NCBI GenBank assembly: GCA_016793325.1
Contig: JAEUKI010000003.1
Span: forward strand, 148,407-212,406
Direction: 5' to 3'
Source: Myxococcales bacterium
Lineage (GTDB): Bacteria; Myxococcota_A; Polyangia; Polyangiales; Ga0077539
DNA length: 64,000 bases
Shown here: positions 23,748-31,958 of the stretch, piece by piece
How the letters are laid out: every line of letters begins with the position of its first letter
Position numbering within the stretch: the stretch's first letter is position 1
The notes under the pieces: model-generated
Told to the model about the DNA's origin: nothing
The model's database searches: none
What the model saw: only the letters and a program-made list of their open reading frames with translations
Position numbers and translations under genes: made by a program

Positions 23748-25985
23748 GTGACGACCTCGAGCGACCCGATCGAACGCGACGCGCGCCGCGCACCGATGAG
23801 CGCCACGTCGAGTGATGCTCGCGCGGACGTGCGTTCGGAGTCCGTCGCTGCGCGTCGCGTCGCGCTCGGCGCGATCGTCGGCGCGGCGTTCGGCGCGATC
23901 GATGGCGTCGTGGCCACGGTGCGCACCGCGCGAGGCGAGCTCACCTCCGCGGATCGAGCGACGATCGTCGCGCTCGGCGTGGTGGCTGCGTCGCTGCTCG
24001 TCACGCTCCTCGGCGCGCTGTTCGCGCTCGGCGCGCGTGCGGTCGCCGCGCGGGGACTCTTGCGCGACGCGCGCGAGTACATCGTCGCGGGGCCGTCGCG
24101 ATGGTTCGCGCGCAACGAGCGGCTCGCGCTGCGCGTCGTGATGGGCATCGTGGGCGCTACGACCGCGGGGCTCGTGGGGTTTCGGTTCGCGCTCGGGGTC
24201 GTTCGCTCGGTGCGAACGCCGACGCTCGCGGCCCTGTCGATCGTGGGCCTCGGCGCGCTCTCGCTCGTGATCGGCGCGTTCTGCGCGATCGTCGCGGGGC
24301 TCGCGCTCGAGGGAGCGCTCCGTCGCTCCAAGCGCCTCGCGAGCGTCGGCGCGGTTGCGTCCGTCGTGGCGCTCGCGCTGTCGATCGCGGGGCTCGCGCT
24401 CGCGATCGCGGGTCGCGCGGTGCTCGCGAGGCTCAGCGCGTGGCCGCCGCTCGCGCTCGTCGCGATGGTGCTCACGTACTTCGCGATCGAGCGCGCGGCG
24501 GCGAAGCGGCGCTGGCGATTTGCGCCGTGGACAGCGGTCGTCGCGTCGGCGTCGGTCCTCTTCGGGCTCGCGTGGAGCGCTGCGACGCTCGGTCGATCGC
24601 AGCCCGTGCTCGACGCGGTGACGGGGCGATCGATCGTCGCGGCGCGGGTGTTTCCGTCGTTGCAGCGATGGAGCGATCGCGACGGAGACGGGTACGGGCG
24701 GTTCTTCGGCGGCGGCGACTGCAACGATCGCGATCCGATGATCAACCCGATGGCGAGGGATATTCCTGGCAACGGACGAGACGAGAACTGTACGGGCATC
24801 GACGCGCCCGCGCCGCCGGAGGATCGACCGCCGCCGTTCGTCGCGCCTGCGACGCCGCGGCCGTCCGTGGTGCTCCTCTCGATCGACACGATGCGGCCCG
24901 ATCACACGAGCTTGCACGGGTACCATCGACAGACGACGCCAGTGATCGATCGCTTCGCGCAGAACGCGGCGCGCTTCGACCGCGCGTACGCCGTGGCGCC
25001 GCAGACCGTTCGCTCGTTCGCCGGGGCGTTTACCGGTCGAACGCCGGCGGGTCTGTGTTGGGGACGCGACGTGCAGTTTCCGCCGCTGCGCGACCCGAAC
25101 GAGATGCTCGCGGAGGTCTTGCGCGCCGAGGGCTACGCGACCGCGGCGTTTACCAACACGAGCTATTTCGGGCTGACGGCTGGGTTCTTTCAGGGCTTCG
25201 AGAAGATCGAGCAAGGGGGAGGGTTCAAGGACGACGCGCCGTTCACCGCGGACCACGCGAAGCAGTGGATCGTCAACGCGGCGCGCGAGGCGCGTCCCTT
25301 CTTCGCGTGGCTTCACCTCGTCGACCCGCACGAGCCGTACACCGATCGAACGTCACCGCAGGATTTCGGGCACGAAGCGATCGATCGGTACGACGAAGAG
25401 ATCGCGCACTCGGACGCGGTGCTCGGGCGCGTGATCCCGGCGCTCGACGAGATCGCCGCGCATCGGCCGCTCGTGGTCATCGTGATGAGCGACCACGGCG
25501 AGGGCTTCGGCGAACACGGCGTCGTGTTTCACTCGTTCGACGCGCACGAAGAGGCGCTGCGCTCGGTGCTCGTTGTGCGAGGCCCCGGCGTGATCGCAGG
25601 CCCACGAAACGCCCTTGTTTCGCTGATCGATCTCTATCCGACGCTGCTCGCGTACGTGGGTCGAACGCCCACCTTGCGCTCTCCGTCGCGATCGCTCTTG
25701 CCGCTCCTGCAAGCGGCGCCGGGCGCGAACGTCCCGTGGCGCGGGGCGGTGTTCGCGGACGTGTCTCCGTCGGGTGACTCTCGACCGACCAGCGTCGCGC
25801 TCGTCGCGCCGCCGTGGAAGCTCATTCACGACGCGACGCGCGGGGCGTGGGAGCTCTACCAGCTCGATCGCGATCCGCTCGAGCGGAGCAACGTCTTTCA
25901 CCGCGAGCCCGCCGTGGCCGAGCAGCTTCGCGCGCGGCTCGCGGACCTCGCGCGCCCCTCGATCGCGCACTGCCCGAGGAGATAG
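23748..25985 (+). CDS. Membrane sulfatase-family (alkaline phosphatase superfamily) protein
   Basis: 745 aa from GTG 23748 (ATG 23796 is an alternative). About six hydrophobic segments occupy residues 40-290. A Ca-site-like Asp/Gly-rich linker follows near 310-340 (DRDGDGYG, then GDCNDRDP), as in MopE-like proteins. The C-terminal 370 residues form a sulfatase fold: metal-binding SIDTMRPDH (Asp near 380) and MSDHGEGFGEHG. The nucleophile position near 419 reads APQTVRSFAG rather than Cys-x-Pro-Ser-Arg, so no formylglycine can form. The Thr points to a phospho-transferase such as the LtaS/EptA/OpgB group. Probably modifies envelope lipids or polysaccharide. Confidence 0.75.
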   Translation: MTTSSDPIERDARRAPMSATSSDARADVRSESVAARRVALGAIVGAAFGAIDGVVATVRTARGELTSADRATIVALGVVAASLLVTLLGALFALGARAVAARGLLRDAREYIVAGPSRWFARNERLALRVVMGIVGATTAGLVGFRFALGVVRSVRTPTLAALSIVGLGALSLVIGAFCAIVAGLALEGALRRSKRLASVGAVASVVALALSIAGLALAIAGRAVLARLSAWPPLALVAMVLTYFAIERAAAKRRWRFAPWTAVVASASVLFGLAWSAATLGRSQPVLDAVTGRSIVAARVFPSLQRWSDRDGDGYGRFFGGGDCNDRDPMINPMARDIPGNGRDENCTGIDAPAPPEDRPPPFVAPATPRPSVVLLSIDTMRPDHTSLHGYHRQTTPVIDRFAQNAARFDRAYAVAPQTVRSFAGAFTGRTPAGLCWGRDVQFPPLRDPNEMLAEVLRAEGYATAAFTNTSYFGLTAGFFQGFEKIEQGGGFKDDAPFTADHAKQWIVNAAREARPFFAWLHLVDPHEPYTDRTSPQDFGHEAIDRYDEEIAHSDAVLGRVIPALDEIAAHRPLVVIVMSDHGEGFGEHGVVFHSFDAHEEALRSVLVVRGPGVIAGPRNALVSLIDLYPTLLAYVGRTPTLRSPSRSLLPLLQAAPGANVPWRGAVFADVSPSGDSRPTSVALVAPPWKLIHDATRGAWELYQLDRDPLERSNVFHREPAVAEQLRARLADLARPSIAHCPRR

Positions 25986-25990
25986 CGCGC

Positions 25991-27052
25991 TCAGAAGCGA
26001 ATGCCGCTCACGAGCGCAGCGGCGCTGTTGACCGTGACGATCGTTCCGTTCGAGAGCGTTGTCGCGGCGGGGTTGTGTGATGCGATGAGCAACACTGACG
26101 CGCCGCCGACCGCGGTGTTCGCGAAGGGCGCCGCGCGGTCGAGCAGCGACGTCGGGATCGTCGTCATCGTCGCGCCGCCCGAGAGCTCGCAGCGCAGCTC
26201 GCGCACGGTGTTGTCGGTCGCCATCATCACGAGGTCGAACGCCGCGCGCGTGAGCATCGATCCCGAAAATTGCAGCGCGATCGGCATCGGCTGTCCCGCG
26301 CTGCGCGTGAGGTAGCGGGCCATCGCCGTGTCAGTGATCGGCGACGGAGGTGCGTAGCTCACGTCGCTCACGGCGACGTCGCGCGAAAACGCCGGCACGC
26401 TTCCGAACGCGTCGACCTCGACGCGGAGCATCGTTCCTGCGGGCAAGGGCGAAGGAAAGTTGACGAAGTAGCGAGCCGCGACGAAGTCCGACGTGGAGAG
26501 CGAGTCGCGGCGCGCGATCATGGGCGATCCGCCCGGCGTGCTCACGCGGATCGTGACGCCGTCGAGCGTCGGCGGAGGCGCGTTGGGCACAGGGCGGCTC
26601 TCTTGAAACACGCAGTCGCCCGAGCGCTCGACCACCGTCGGCGAGGAGGGCGTCGAGGGGCGATCACGAAAGAGGATCGTCACGTACGAACTTCCGCTGC
26701 CGAGCGCGGGGATGGGGCGCGTCGTTCCGGCAGAGATCTCGATGGATCGAACGTCGACGACCGCCGCGTCCGTCGGTTGAACATCCGCCCCGCTGTCGCG
26801 CGAAACGTCGGTCGGCGCAGCGACGTCCGTCGGTGCGGCGGCGTCTTCGGGCATCGGCGCGGCGTCCGCGGGCGCGGGGCTGTCGGTCGGCGCCGCCGAA
26901 TCCGTGGGCGACGTCGCGCCGTCTTCGCGCTCGCCGAGCGGTTGATTGACGATGCACGCGGCGAGCTGCGCGCAGGCGAGGGCGAGGGCGACGGTCGAGC
27001 GCGAGGCGACGGCGAGCGAACGGACGTTTGATTTCATGGGCGTGATCTCCAT
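25991..27052 (-). CDS. Putative lipoprotein with Asp/Pro/Ala-rich linker
   Basis: 353 aa (or 348 from the second Met, 27037). A signal peptide ends in the lipobox QLAAC, giving a lipid-anchored protein. Residues 38-95 are a low-complexity Asp/Ala/Pro/Thr linker (AAPTDVAAPTDV). The remaining 250 residues look like a beta-rich extracellular domain with strands such as SSYVTILFRDRP and VTIRVSTPGG, and one cysteine pair (SGDCVF, LRCELSG). No family is recognised. It follows the sigma-factor cassette by 43 bp without a visible terminator, so it may belong to the same transcript. Confidence 0.65.
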   Translation of the reverse strand: MEITPMKSNVRSLAVASRSTVALALACAQLAACIVNQPLGEREDGATSPTDSAAPTDSPAPADAAPMPEDAAAPTDVAAPTDVSRDSGADVQPTDAAVVDVRSIEISAGTTRPIPALGSGSSYVTILFRDRPSTPSSPTVVERSGDCVFQESRPVPNAPPPTLDGVTIRVSTPGGSPMIARRDSLSTSDFVAARYFVNFPSPLPAGTMLRVEVDAFGSVPAFSRDVAVSDVSYAPPSPITDTAMARYLTRSAGQPMPIALQFSGSMLTRAAFDLVMMATDNTVRELRCELSGGATMTTIPTSLLDRAAPFANTAVGGASVLLIASHNPAATTLSNGTIVTVNSAAALVSGIRF

Positions 27053-27094
27053 CGGGGTGTCAACCGAGCTATTGGCGCGGGCCTCGCGGGTCCG

Positions 27095-27907
27095 TCACCG
27101 AATCAGCGCGAGCGCCGCGTCGACGCGCGCGCGGTAGACGCCGTCCGGCCAGCGGCGGCGAAATGCCTCGGCGCGACGCTGCGCTTCGTCGTTGCGACCG
27201 AGGGTCACGAGCGCTTCGACCGCGAGGCTCTCGCGGTCCTCCGCGAGCTGACCCGCCGCAAACTGCCTTCTGTGCTGTTCGATCGCGTCGAGCGCTGCCG
27301 AAGCGCGCCCACGCGCGAGCGCGCTTCGCGCCATCTCGATGACGTTGGTCTCGGCGATGAGGTCGTTGCTGTCTCGGACGACCGGTCGTGCTTGCGTCGT
27401 ACGTTGGTTGCCCGCGTCGGCGACGGACGCCATCGCGCGACCTGCGTCGACGACGAGTCCTTGGAGCGCGACCGACGGAGCGGCGTCTGCGATTCGCTGA
27501 GAAATCACGGTCGAAGCGCCGGCATCTGCGCGCTCGATCGTGTCCCTCGCGTCGGTCGAGAGCGTGCTCTGCGCGCTCGGTCGAGGCTCGTCGGGCGCGC
27601 GGCGCGTGAGTCGGTCGTGGGCGAGCGCGCCGGAGGCGACGCCGACGAGGTAGGTGAGGGCTGTTCCGAGGAGCTTCTTTCGAAGGGCCATCGCTGCGGT
27701 GAGCGGGACGGTGCTGGCGCTCGTTCCGGACTGGATCGCGGCGTCCGCCTCGGGGCTCGCGGGGGTGCCGATCGCGCCGATTGATTGATCGAGGCGCGCG
27801 AAGAGCGCGTCGGTTTGCGCGGGCGAGGGGCCTTCGCGCTCGCGCTCGGCAGCGAGGATCGAGCCGTCCCAGGGCGGCAGTGATGGGTGCTCGTCGTGCT
27901 CGTTCAT
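27095..27907 (-). CDS. Membrane protein downstream of ECF sigma (possible anti-sigma or TPR protein)
   Basis: 270 aa. The ATG at 27907 overlaps the sigma stop by one base (TGATG), typical of sigma/anti-sigma pairs. A soluble N-terminal part of about 75 residues is followed by one membrane helix (ALTYLVGVASGALAHDRL) and a periplasmic Ala-rich region. The last 90 residues are helical with repeats resembling TPR (AALDAIEQHRRQF, EALVTLGRNDEAQRRAEAF). No zinc-binding anti-sigma motif (HX3CX2C) is visible, so the anti-sigma role is inferred from position and topology alone. Confidence 0.65.
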   Translation of the reverse strand: MNEHDEHPSLPPWDGSILAAEREREGPSPAQTDALFARLDQSIGAIGTPASPEADAAIQSGTSASTVPLTAAMALRKKLLGTALTYLVGVASGALAHDRLTRRAPDEPRPSAQSTLSTDARDTIERADAGASTVISQRIADAAPSVALQGLVVDAGRAMASVADAGNQRTTQARPVVRDSNDLIAETNVIEMARSALARGRASAALDAIEQHRRQFAAGQLAEDRESLAVEALVTLGRNDEAQRRAEAFRRRWPDGVYRARVDAALALIR

Positions 27908-28512
27908 CACAGTCCTCGCTTCGCGCGGAGGCGCCGAAGTGCTGCGTCGAAGTCTGCTCGCGCGAGGCGGAGCCGCGAGTACGCAGTGTTCAGGGGGATC
28001 GCGAGCGCCTCTGCGACCACGGGGATCGGCTCGCCGTCGATCTCGTGCATCACGAACACGGCCCTGCGATCGAGCGCGATGTCTTCGAGGGCCTCGATCA
28101 CGAGCGCTTGTTGTTGACGCTGCGCGACGAGCTCGTCGGGCAAGCTCTTCGTGTCGGGTTCGTCGCGAGGGTCGTCGCTCGAACGTCGCTTTTGCCAGGA
28201 ATTCTTGCGGTAATCCGAGGCGATTCGCAGCGCGAACCCGAACACCCACGGGCGCAGCGGACGGCTCGCGTCGAAGCTCGCGCGGTGGCGATAGATCGCG
28301 AGGAAGGTCTCGTGCGCCTGGTCTTCGAGGTCTGCCTCTCGGACGCCGAGGCGGCGCAGCGAGCACCAGACGTACGAGCAGTGGGCGCGAAAAAAATGAG
28401 CGAAGTCGTCGCTCGGCGAAGCCGGGTGCGAGGCGGGCGATCGTGGGGGTTCGGGCCTCGGGTCGAGGTTCACGACGACCTGTGTTTGGAGGGACGAACC
28501 ACGATCCGTCAC
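27907..28512 (-). CDS. ECF-family RNA polymerase sigma factor
   Basis: 201 aa from GTG 28512, overlapping the upstream stop as GTGA. Region 2 is clear (FFRAHCSYVWCSLRRLG, then EDQAHETFLAIYRHR, and DASRPLRPWVFGFALRIASDYRKN). Region 4 is the usual helix-turn-helix (ALEDIALDRRAVFVMHEIDG, VVAEALAIPLNTAYSRLRLAR). There is no region 1.1 or 3, so it belongs to group IV. It would recruit polymerase to an extracytoplasmic-stress regulon. Coupling to an envelope-barrel gene upstream and a membrane gene downstream suggests a self-contained cell-envelope sensing cassette. Confidence 0.9.
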   Translation of the reverse strand: MTDRGSSLQTQVVVNLDPRPEPPRSPASHPASPSDDFAHFFRAHCSYVWCSLRRLGVREADLEDQAHETFLAIYRHRASFDASRPLRPWVFGFALRIASDYRKNSWQKRRSSDDPRDEPDTKSLPDELVAQRQQQALVIEALEDIALDRRAVFVMHEIDGEPIPVVAEALAIPLNTAYSRLRLARADFDAALRRLRAKRGL

Positions 28513-29573
28513 AAAAAGTACACGGCTGGCCCGATGGAGAAGCTCAGCGAGAACGGCGGAGCGAGCCACAGCTCGCGCTCGCGGCCCTGCTCGTTGATCG
28601 TCTGTCTCGCGCGGATGATGGTGGCCGCGCCTTCGACGCTGAGGCGAAGCCCGAGCCATCGCCCGAAGCGAGCGCTCGTCGCGAGCTCGGCGCCTGCCGA
28701 TGCATAGAGCGAGGTCGTCGGCGTCGATCGATCGAGCATCGTCGCGTTGGCGGCGAACGCGCCGATGCTTCCGAGCCCGCACAGCTCGAGGCGCAGGATG
28801 CGCGAGCCGCCGACGGCCACGACGCCGCACAGTCGAACGGACCCTGAAGCGAGCGTCGAGTAGACGATGAACGGGTCGAAGTACGACGGCCACGCGGTGT
28901 CGAAGCGACCTGAAATCGCCGCGGCGATCGCGCCGTACCGCAGCGCGACGAGCAGCTGCGGACCGAGCGCGAGCGCAGGCAGCACCGCGACGCTCGCGGA
29001 GGGCGACACCGCCGCGTAGAGCTCGACCGGGATCGATGGTCTCGCGGGCGGCGCTCGTGGTGGAGCAGGCGTGATGCGCGGAGGAACGGGGCGCGTTGGT
29101 GGAGGAGGCTCGCGTGGTGCTTCGGGCTGCGCCGGGGTCGGGGCGACGACGACTGGCGCGACCGGCGGAGTGCTGAGCGCGGGCTCGATGGCGGGCGTTC
29201 GCGCGAGAGGGTCGATCGTCATGCTGACGGCGAGGCCGAGCGCGGCGCCGATGTCTGCGCAGTCGCTCCTTCGCGACACCAGGACGCGCGGCGTGCTCGT
29301 GCGTTCGCCGTCGACGCGCGTGACCGTGGCGCGAACCGCGCTCGACGCGCGCTCGATGCGCACGCGAACGGTGAGCGTCGCCGCGGGGTCGAACGGATCG
29401 CGGCCGAGCCGCGCGGCCACGAGCTGACGGAGCTGGGTCTCGTCGAGGCAACGCTCGGTCTGCGCGTTCGCCGCGAACTCCAAACGAGCGCGAGGGAGCT
29501 CTTGCGCGACGGCGTCGCGCGTCGCGAGCGCGAGCGCCGCGGCGGTCAACGAGCGGGACACGAGGCGAAGCAT
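28509..29573 (-). CDS. Envelope protein, probable outer-membrane component, upstream of the sigma factor
   Basis: 354 aa from ATG 29573. A Sec signal peptide (LTAAALALATRDAVAQ) is followed by a DUF-like domain with SRRSDCADIGAALGLAVS. A long Pro-rich linker (about 145-190) comes next, then a beta-rich C-terminal part with short amphipathic strands such as LRYGAIAAAISGRFD, ending GPAVYFL. The terminal aromatic/hydrophobic residue and alternating pattern suggest an outer-membrane barrel. No known family is recognised. Translational coupling to the ECF sigma gene is unusual for a structural envelope protein and suggests it may be a signal input. Confidence 0.65.
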   Translation of the reverse strand: MLRLVSRSLTAAALALATRDAVAQELPRARLEFAANAQTERCLDETQLRQLVAARLGRDPFDPAATLTVRVRIERASSAVRATVTRVDGERTSTPRVLVSRRSDCADIGAALGLAVSMTIDPLARTPAIEPALSTPPVAPVVVAPTPAQPEAPREPPPPTRPVPPRITPAPPRAPPARPSIPVELYAAVSPSASVAVLPALALGPQLLVALRYGAIAAAISGRFDTAWPSYFDPFIVYSTLASGSVRLCGVVAVGGSRILRLELCGLGSIGAFAANATMLDRSTPTTSLYASAGAELATSARFGRWLGLRLSVEGAATIIRARQTINEQGRERELWLAPPFSLSFSIGPAVYFL

Positions 29574-29687
29574 GGAGGGCGTTCTACCGGCGAATGTCAG
29601 GGAGCACGAGTCGATCGCGGCGTAGTTGCGCGGACGGGCGTGGGACATTCAACGCTCGGTCGGAAGCTGGGACGCGGGCGCAATATT

Positions 29688-29707
29688 GATTGTGTGTGCG
29701 AACAATC
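29688..29707. promoter_or_regulatory. Inverted repeat in AT-rich patch, possible operator
   Basis: GATTGT at 29688-29693 and ACAATC at 29702-29707 form a 6-bp dyad with an 8-base spacer inside an AT-rich patch that stands out from the GC-rich surroundings. It lies about 115 bp upstream of the sigma cassette's first gene and just past the CheA stop. Could be an operator, a promoter element or a terminator. Confidence 0.25.
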
Positions 29708-29723
29708 GACCCGGAGCCGAACG

Positions 29724-31952
29724 CTATCGATCGACGCGAAACGGATCGACGACCAGTAGCACGCCGCCCTCGGGCTCGATGATGGCGCCGATCCACGCGC
29801 TCACGCCGGCGCAGAGCGCGGGGAGCGGTCGAACGACGACGTCCTTGGCGTGCTCGATCCAGTCGACGCCGAGCGAGAGCGCGCGATCGTTGTCCTCGAC
29901 GTCGACGACGTTGCGGCAATCGTGCGTTGGTTCGGCGATCCCCAGCCAGCTCGACAGGCACGGGACCGACTCGCTCGCGTCGGCCATGCGCACGCGGCGG
30001 ACGCGATCGATGGGGAGCGCGACGCGGATCGGGCCCGAACTGACGACGAGGACGCCGCGCGTTCCGACGCGAATAGGGACCGTGAGCTTGAAGCGCGTCC
30101 CGTGGCCCGCGCGACTCGAGACGATCACGTCGCCGCCGAGGTCGATTGCTTCGCGGCGGACGAGGTCGAGGCCGACGCCGCGACCCGCGGCGGTGTCTGC
30201 GTGCGATCGCGTGGAAAATCCCGGGACGAACAGCAACGCCAACGTATCGGACTCCGTCGGGTTCTCGCCGAGCAGCCCCGACGCGCGGCCGCGCGTGCGC
30301 ACCGCGTCGATGTCGACGCCCGCGCCGTCGTCTTCGACCTCGAACGTGAGCGAATCGCCGCGGCGCTCGGCGACGAGGCGGAGCGTTCCACGGACGGATT
30401 TTCCGCGGGCGAGTCGTCGCGTCGGAACCTCGATCCCGTGCACGACCGCGTTGCGCACGAGCTGACCGAGCGGCTCGACGAGCCGCTCTGCGACGGCCTT
30501 CGGCAGCTCGACTTGCTCGCCCTCGCGAACGACTCGGAGCTCCTTTCCGTTCGATCGCGCCGCGGCGTTGGCCACGGTCACGACGCGGTCGAAGAGCCAA
30601 CGCACGGTCGCTGCGCTGAGCTGCTGCAAATCGTCGCGCGCTTCGGTCGTCATCGACGACAGCGCGTCGGCCTCTCGGCTGATCGCGACGCCTTCGGACT
30701 CGAGCGCCGTCGCCGCGTCGCGCAGAAATCGCGAGACCGAATGAAATCGCTCGAGCACCTCCGCGGCGACGCCCCACGGCCTCGGCGGACCCAAGCGCCG
30801 GATCGCTTCATCGAGGCTGCCCGACAGGTCCGACAGCGCCCTTCCAAATTCGATCGAGCGCGCGCTCGCGCCGGACACGCGCTCGCCGACGCTCGAGATG
30901 TCCGTGAGCCGCTCGCCGAGCGCGTGCAGCGCAGTCGAAGGGACGCGCACCTCGTCGACCATGCGCGCCGACGGAGACACCGCGCGATTGACGGGCCTCA
31001 GCGCGGCGGTCTCGATCGAGAAGCCAGCGTCCTTGAGGACCTTTTGCACGTCCTGCGCGCAGTTCTCAGCCTGATCCGGGACCGCGAGCGCCGCCGCGAG
31101 CATCGTCGCGGCTTCGGTGAGCGGCGTGACCGCGTGCGACATCGTGTCGTTCGGCGCGGCGAGCAGGCCCGCGAGCGCGCTCTCGATCGCGTGCGCTGCG
31201 ACGGCGATCCCGTGGAACCCGACGGTCGACGCAGAGCCCTTGATCGAGTGCGCGTGTCGAAACGCGTCTCGCAGCGCGTCGTTTCGCGCTGTCGCCACGC
31301 TCGCGTCGCGCGCTTTCGCGACGGCGGACGAGAAGAGCTCGAGCCTGCTGTACGCCTCGCTCACGAAGAACGCGCGCACGTCCGGCTCGACCGAGCTGCG
31401 CGGTCGGGGGGCGCCCGTGTGGGGATCGAGCGAGACGCGATCGCTCGAAATCCTGTCGCTCGAAATCCTGTCGCTCGAGATGCGCTCGAGCGAGATGCGC
31501 TCGGCCGACGTTCGATCCGCGCGTTGGCCGGGCGGTCGGCTGCTCGGTGACCCCTCTTCGGTTTGGTCGTACGACGCGGTTGGCGCTCCTGGTTCGAGCG
31601 ACGGGATGCCTGTGGCTGGCGTCGGCAGGATCGCGGGGCGCGACGAGCGAAGGTCGGTCACGGTCAACGCAGAGGCGTCGAGCCCCGCGGCGGTGATCGC
31701 GGTCGCGAGCGACTCGCCGAGCAACGGCGCTACGCCCTCGGGGTCTTCGCGGAGCGTGGACTCGAGCGCCGCGAGCCTCGCGGCGAGCCCGCTCGCGCCC
31801 ATCATCGCTGCGGCGCCGCGCAGCGCGTGGAGCGTCCTTTGCGCGGAGCGCGGGTCCCCGGCCGCGTTGATGATGGTGGACGCGCGCCGCTCGACCTCGA
31901 CCCGAAACAAGTCGATGAGCTCTGGATCGAGCGTCGATCGATCGTCGCTCAT
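29724..31952 (-). CDS. CheA-like histidine kinase with two HPt domains
   Basis: 742 aa, cytoplasmic. HPt1 (about 1-95) carries LHALRG with His42, and HPt2 (about 188-290) carries HSIKG with His235. Between them lie five pentad repeats (151-175, ERISS/DRISS type). The dimerisation region is followed by a HATPase domain with LGQLVRNAVVHGI, DDGAGVD and GRGVGLDLV. The C-terminal CheW-like domain (PIRVGTRGVLVVSSGPIRVALPIDRV, split by loops) completes CheA architecture. No fused receiver is seen, so phosphate probably goes to the REC-PATAN protein four genes upstream. First of the kinases in a CheR/CheB-less operon. Confidence 0.88.
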   Translation of the reverse strand: MSDDRSTLDPELIDLFRVEVERRASTIINAAGDPRSAQRTLHALRGAAAMMGASGLAARLAALESTLREDPEGVAPLLGESLATAITAAGLDASALTVTDLRSSRPAILPTPATGIPSLEPGAPTASYDQTEEGSPSSRPPGQRADRTSAERISLERISSDRISSDRISSDRVSLDPHTGAPRPRSSVEPDVRAFFVSEAYSRLELFSSAVAKARDASVATARNDALRDAFRHAHSIKGSASTVGFHGIAVAAHAIESALAGLLAAPNDTMSHAVTPLTEAATMLAAALAVPDQAENCAQDVQKVLKDAGFSIETAALRPVNRAVSPSARMVDEVRVPSTALHALGERLTDISSVGERVSGASARSIEFGRALSDLSGSLDEAIRRLGPPRPWGVAAEVLERFHSVSRFLRDAATALESEGVAISREADALSSMTTEARDDLQQLSAATVRWLFDRVVTVANAAARSNGKELRVVREGEQVELPKAVAERLVEPLGQLVRNAVVHGIEVPTRRLARGKSVRGTLRLVAERRGDSLTFEVEDDGAGVDIDAVRTRGRASGLLGENPTESDTLALLFVPGFSTRSHADTAAGRGVGLDLVRREAIDLGGDVIVSSRAGHGTRFKLTVPIRVGTRGVLVVSSGPIRVALPIDRVRRVRMADASESVPCLSSWLGIAEPTHDCRNVVDVEDNDRALSLGVDWIEHAKDVVVRPLPALCAGVSAWIGAIIEPEGGVLLVVDPFRVDR
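31441..31500. repeat. Tandem 15-bp repeats encoding RISSD pentads
   Basis: Consecutive 15-bp units within the CheA linker: two identical copies of TCGCTCGAAATCCTG at 31441-31470, then two divergent copies to 31500. On the minus strand they encode ERISS/DRISS pentads. They are in frame, so length can change without breaking the gene. Confidence 0.7.
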
Positions 31953-31958
31953 GGACGA

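Noticed and set aside
22725..25331. One long minus-strand protein of 868 residues joining the metallo-hydrolase to the region antisense to the sulfatase
   Set aside because: The first 550 residues are Arg-rich antisense of the sulfatase gene. The hydrolase family starts at MNKPQKF (23660).
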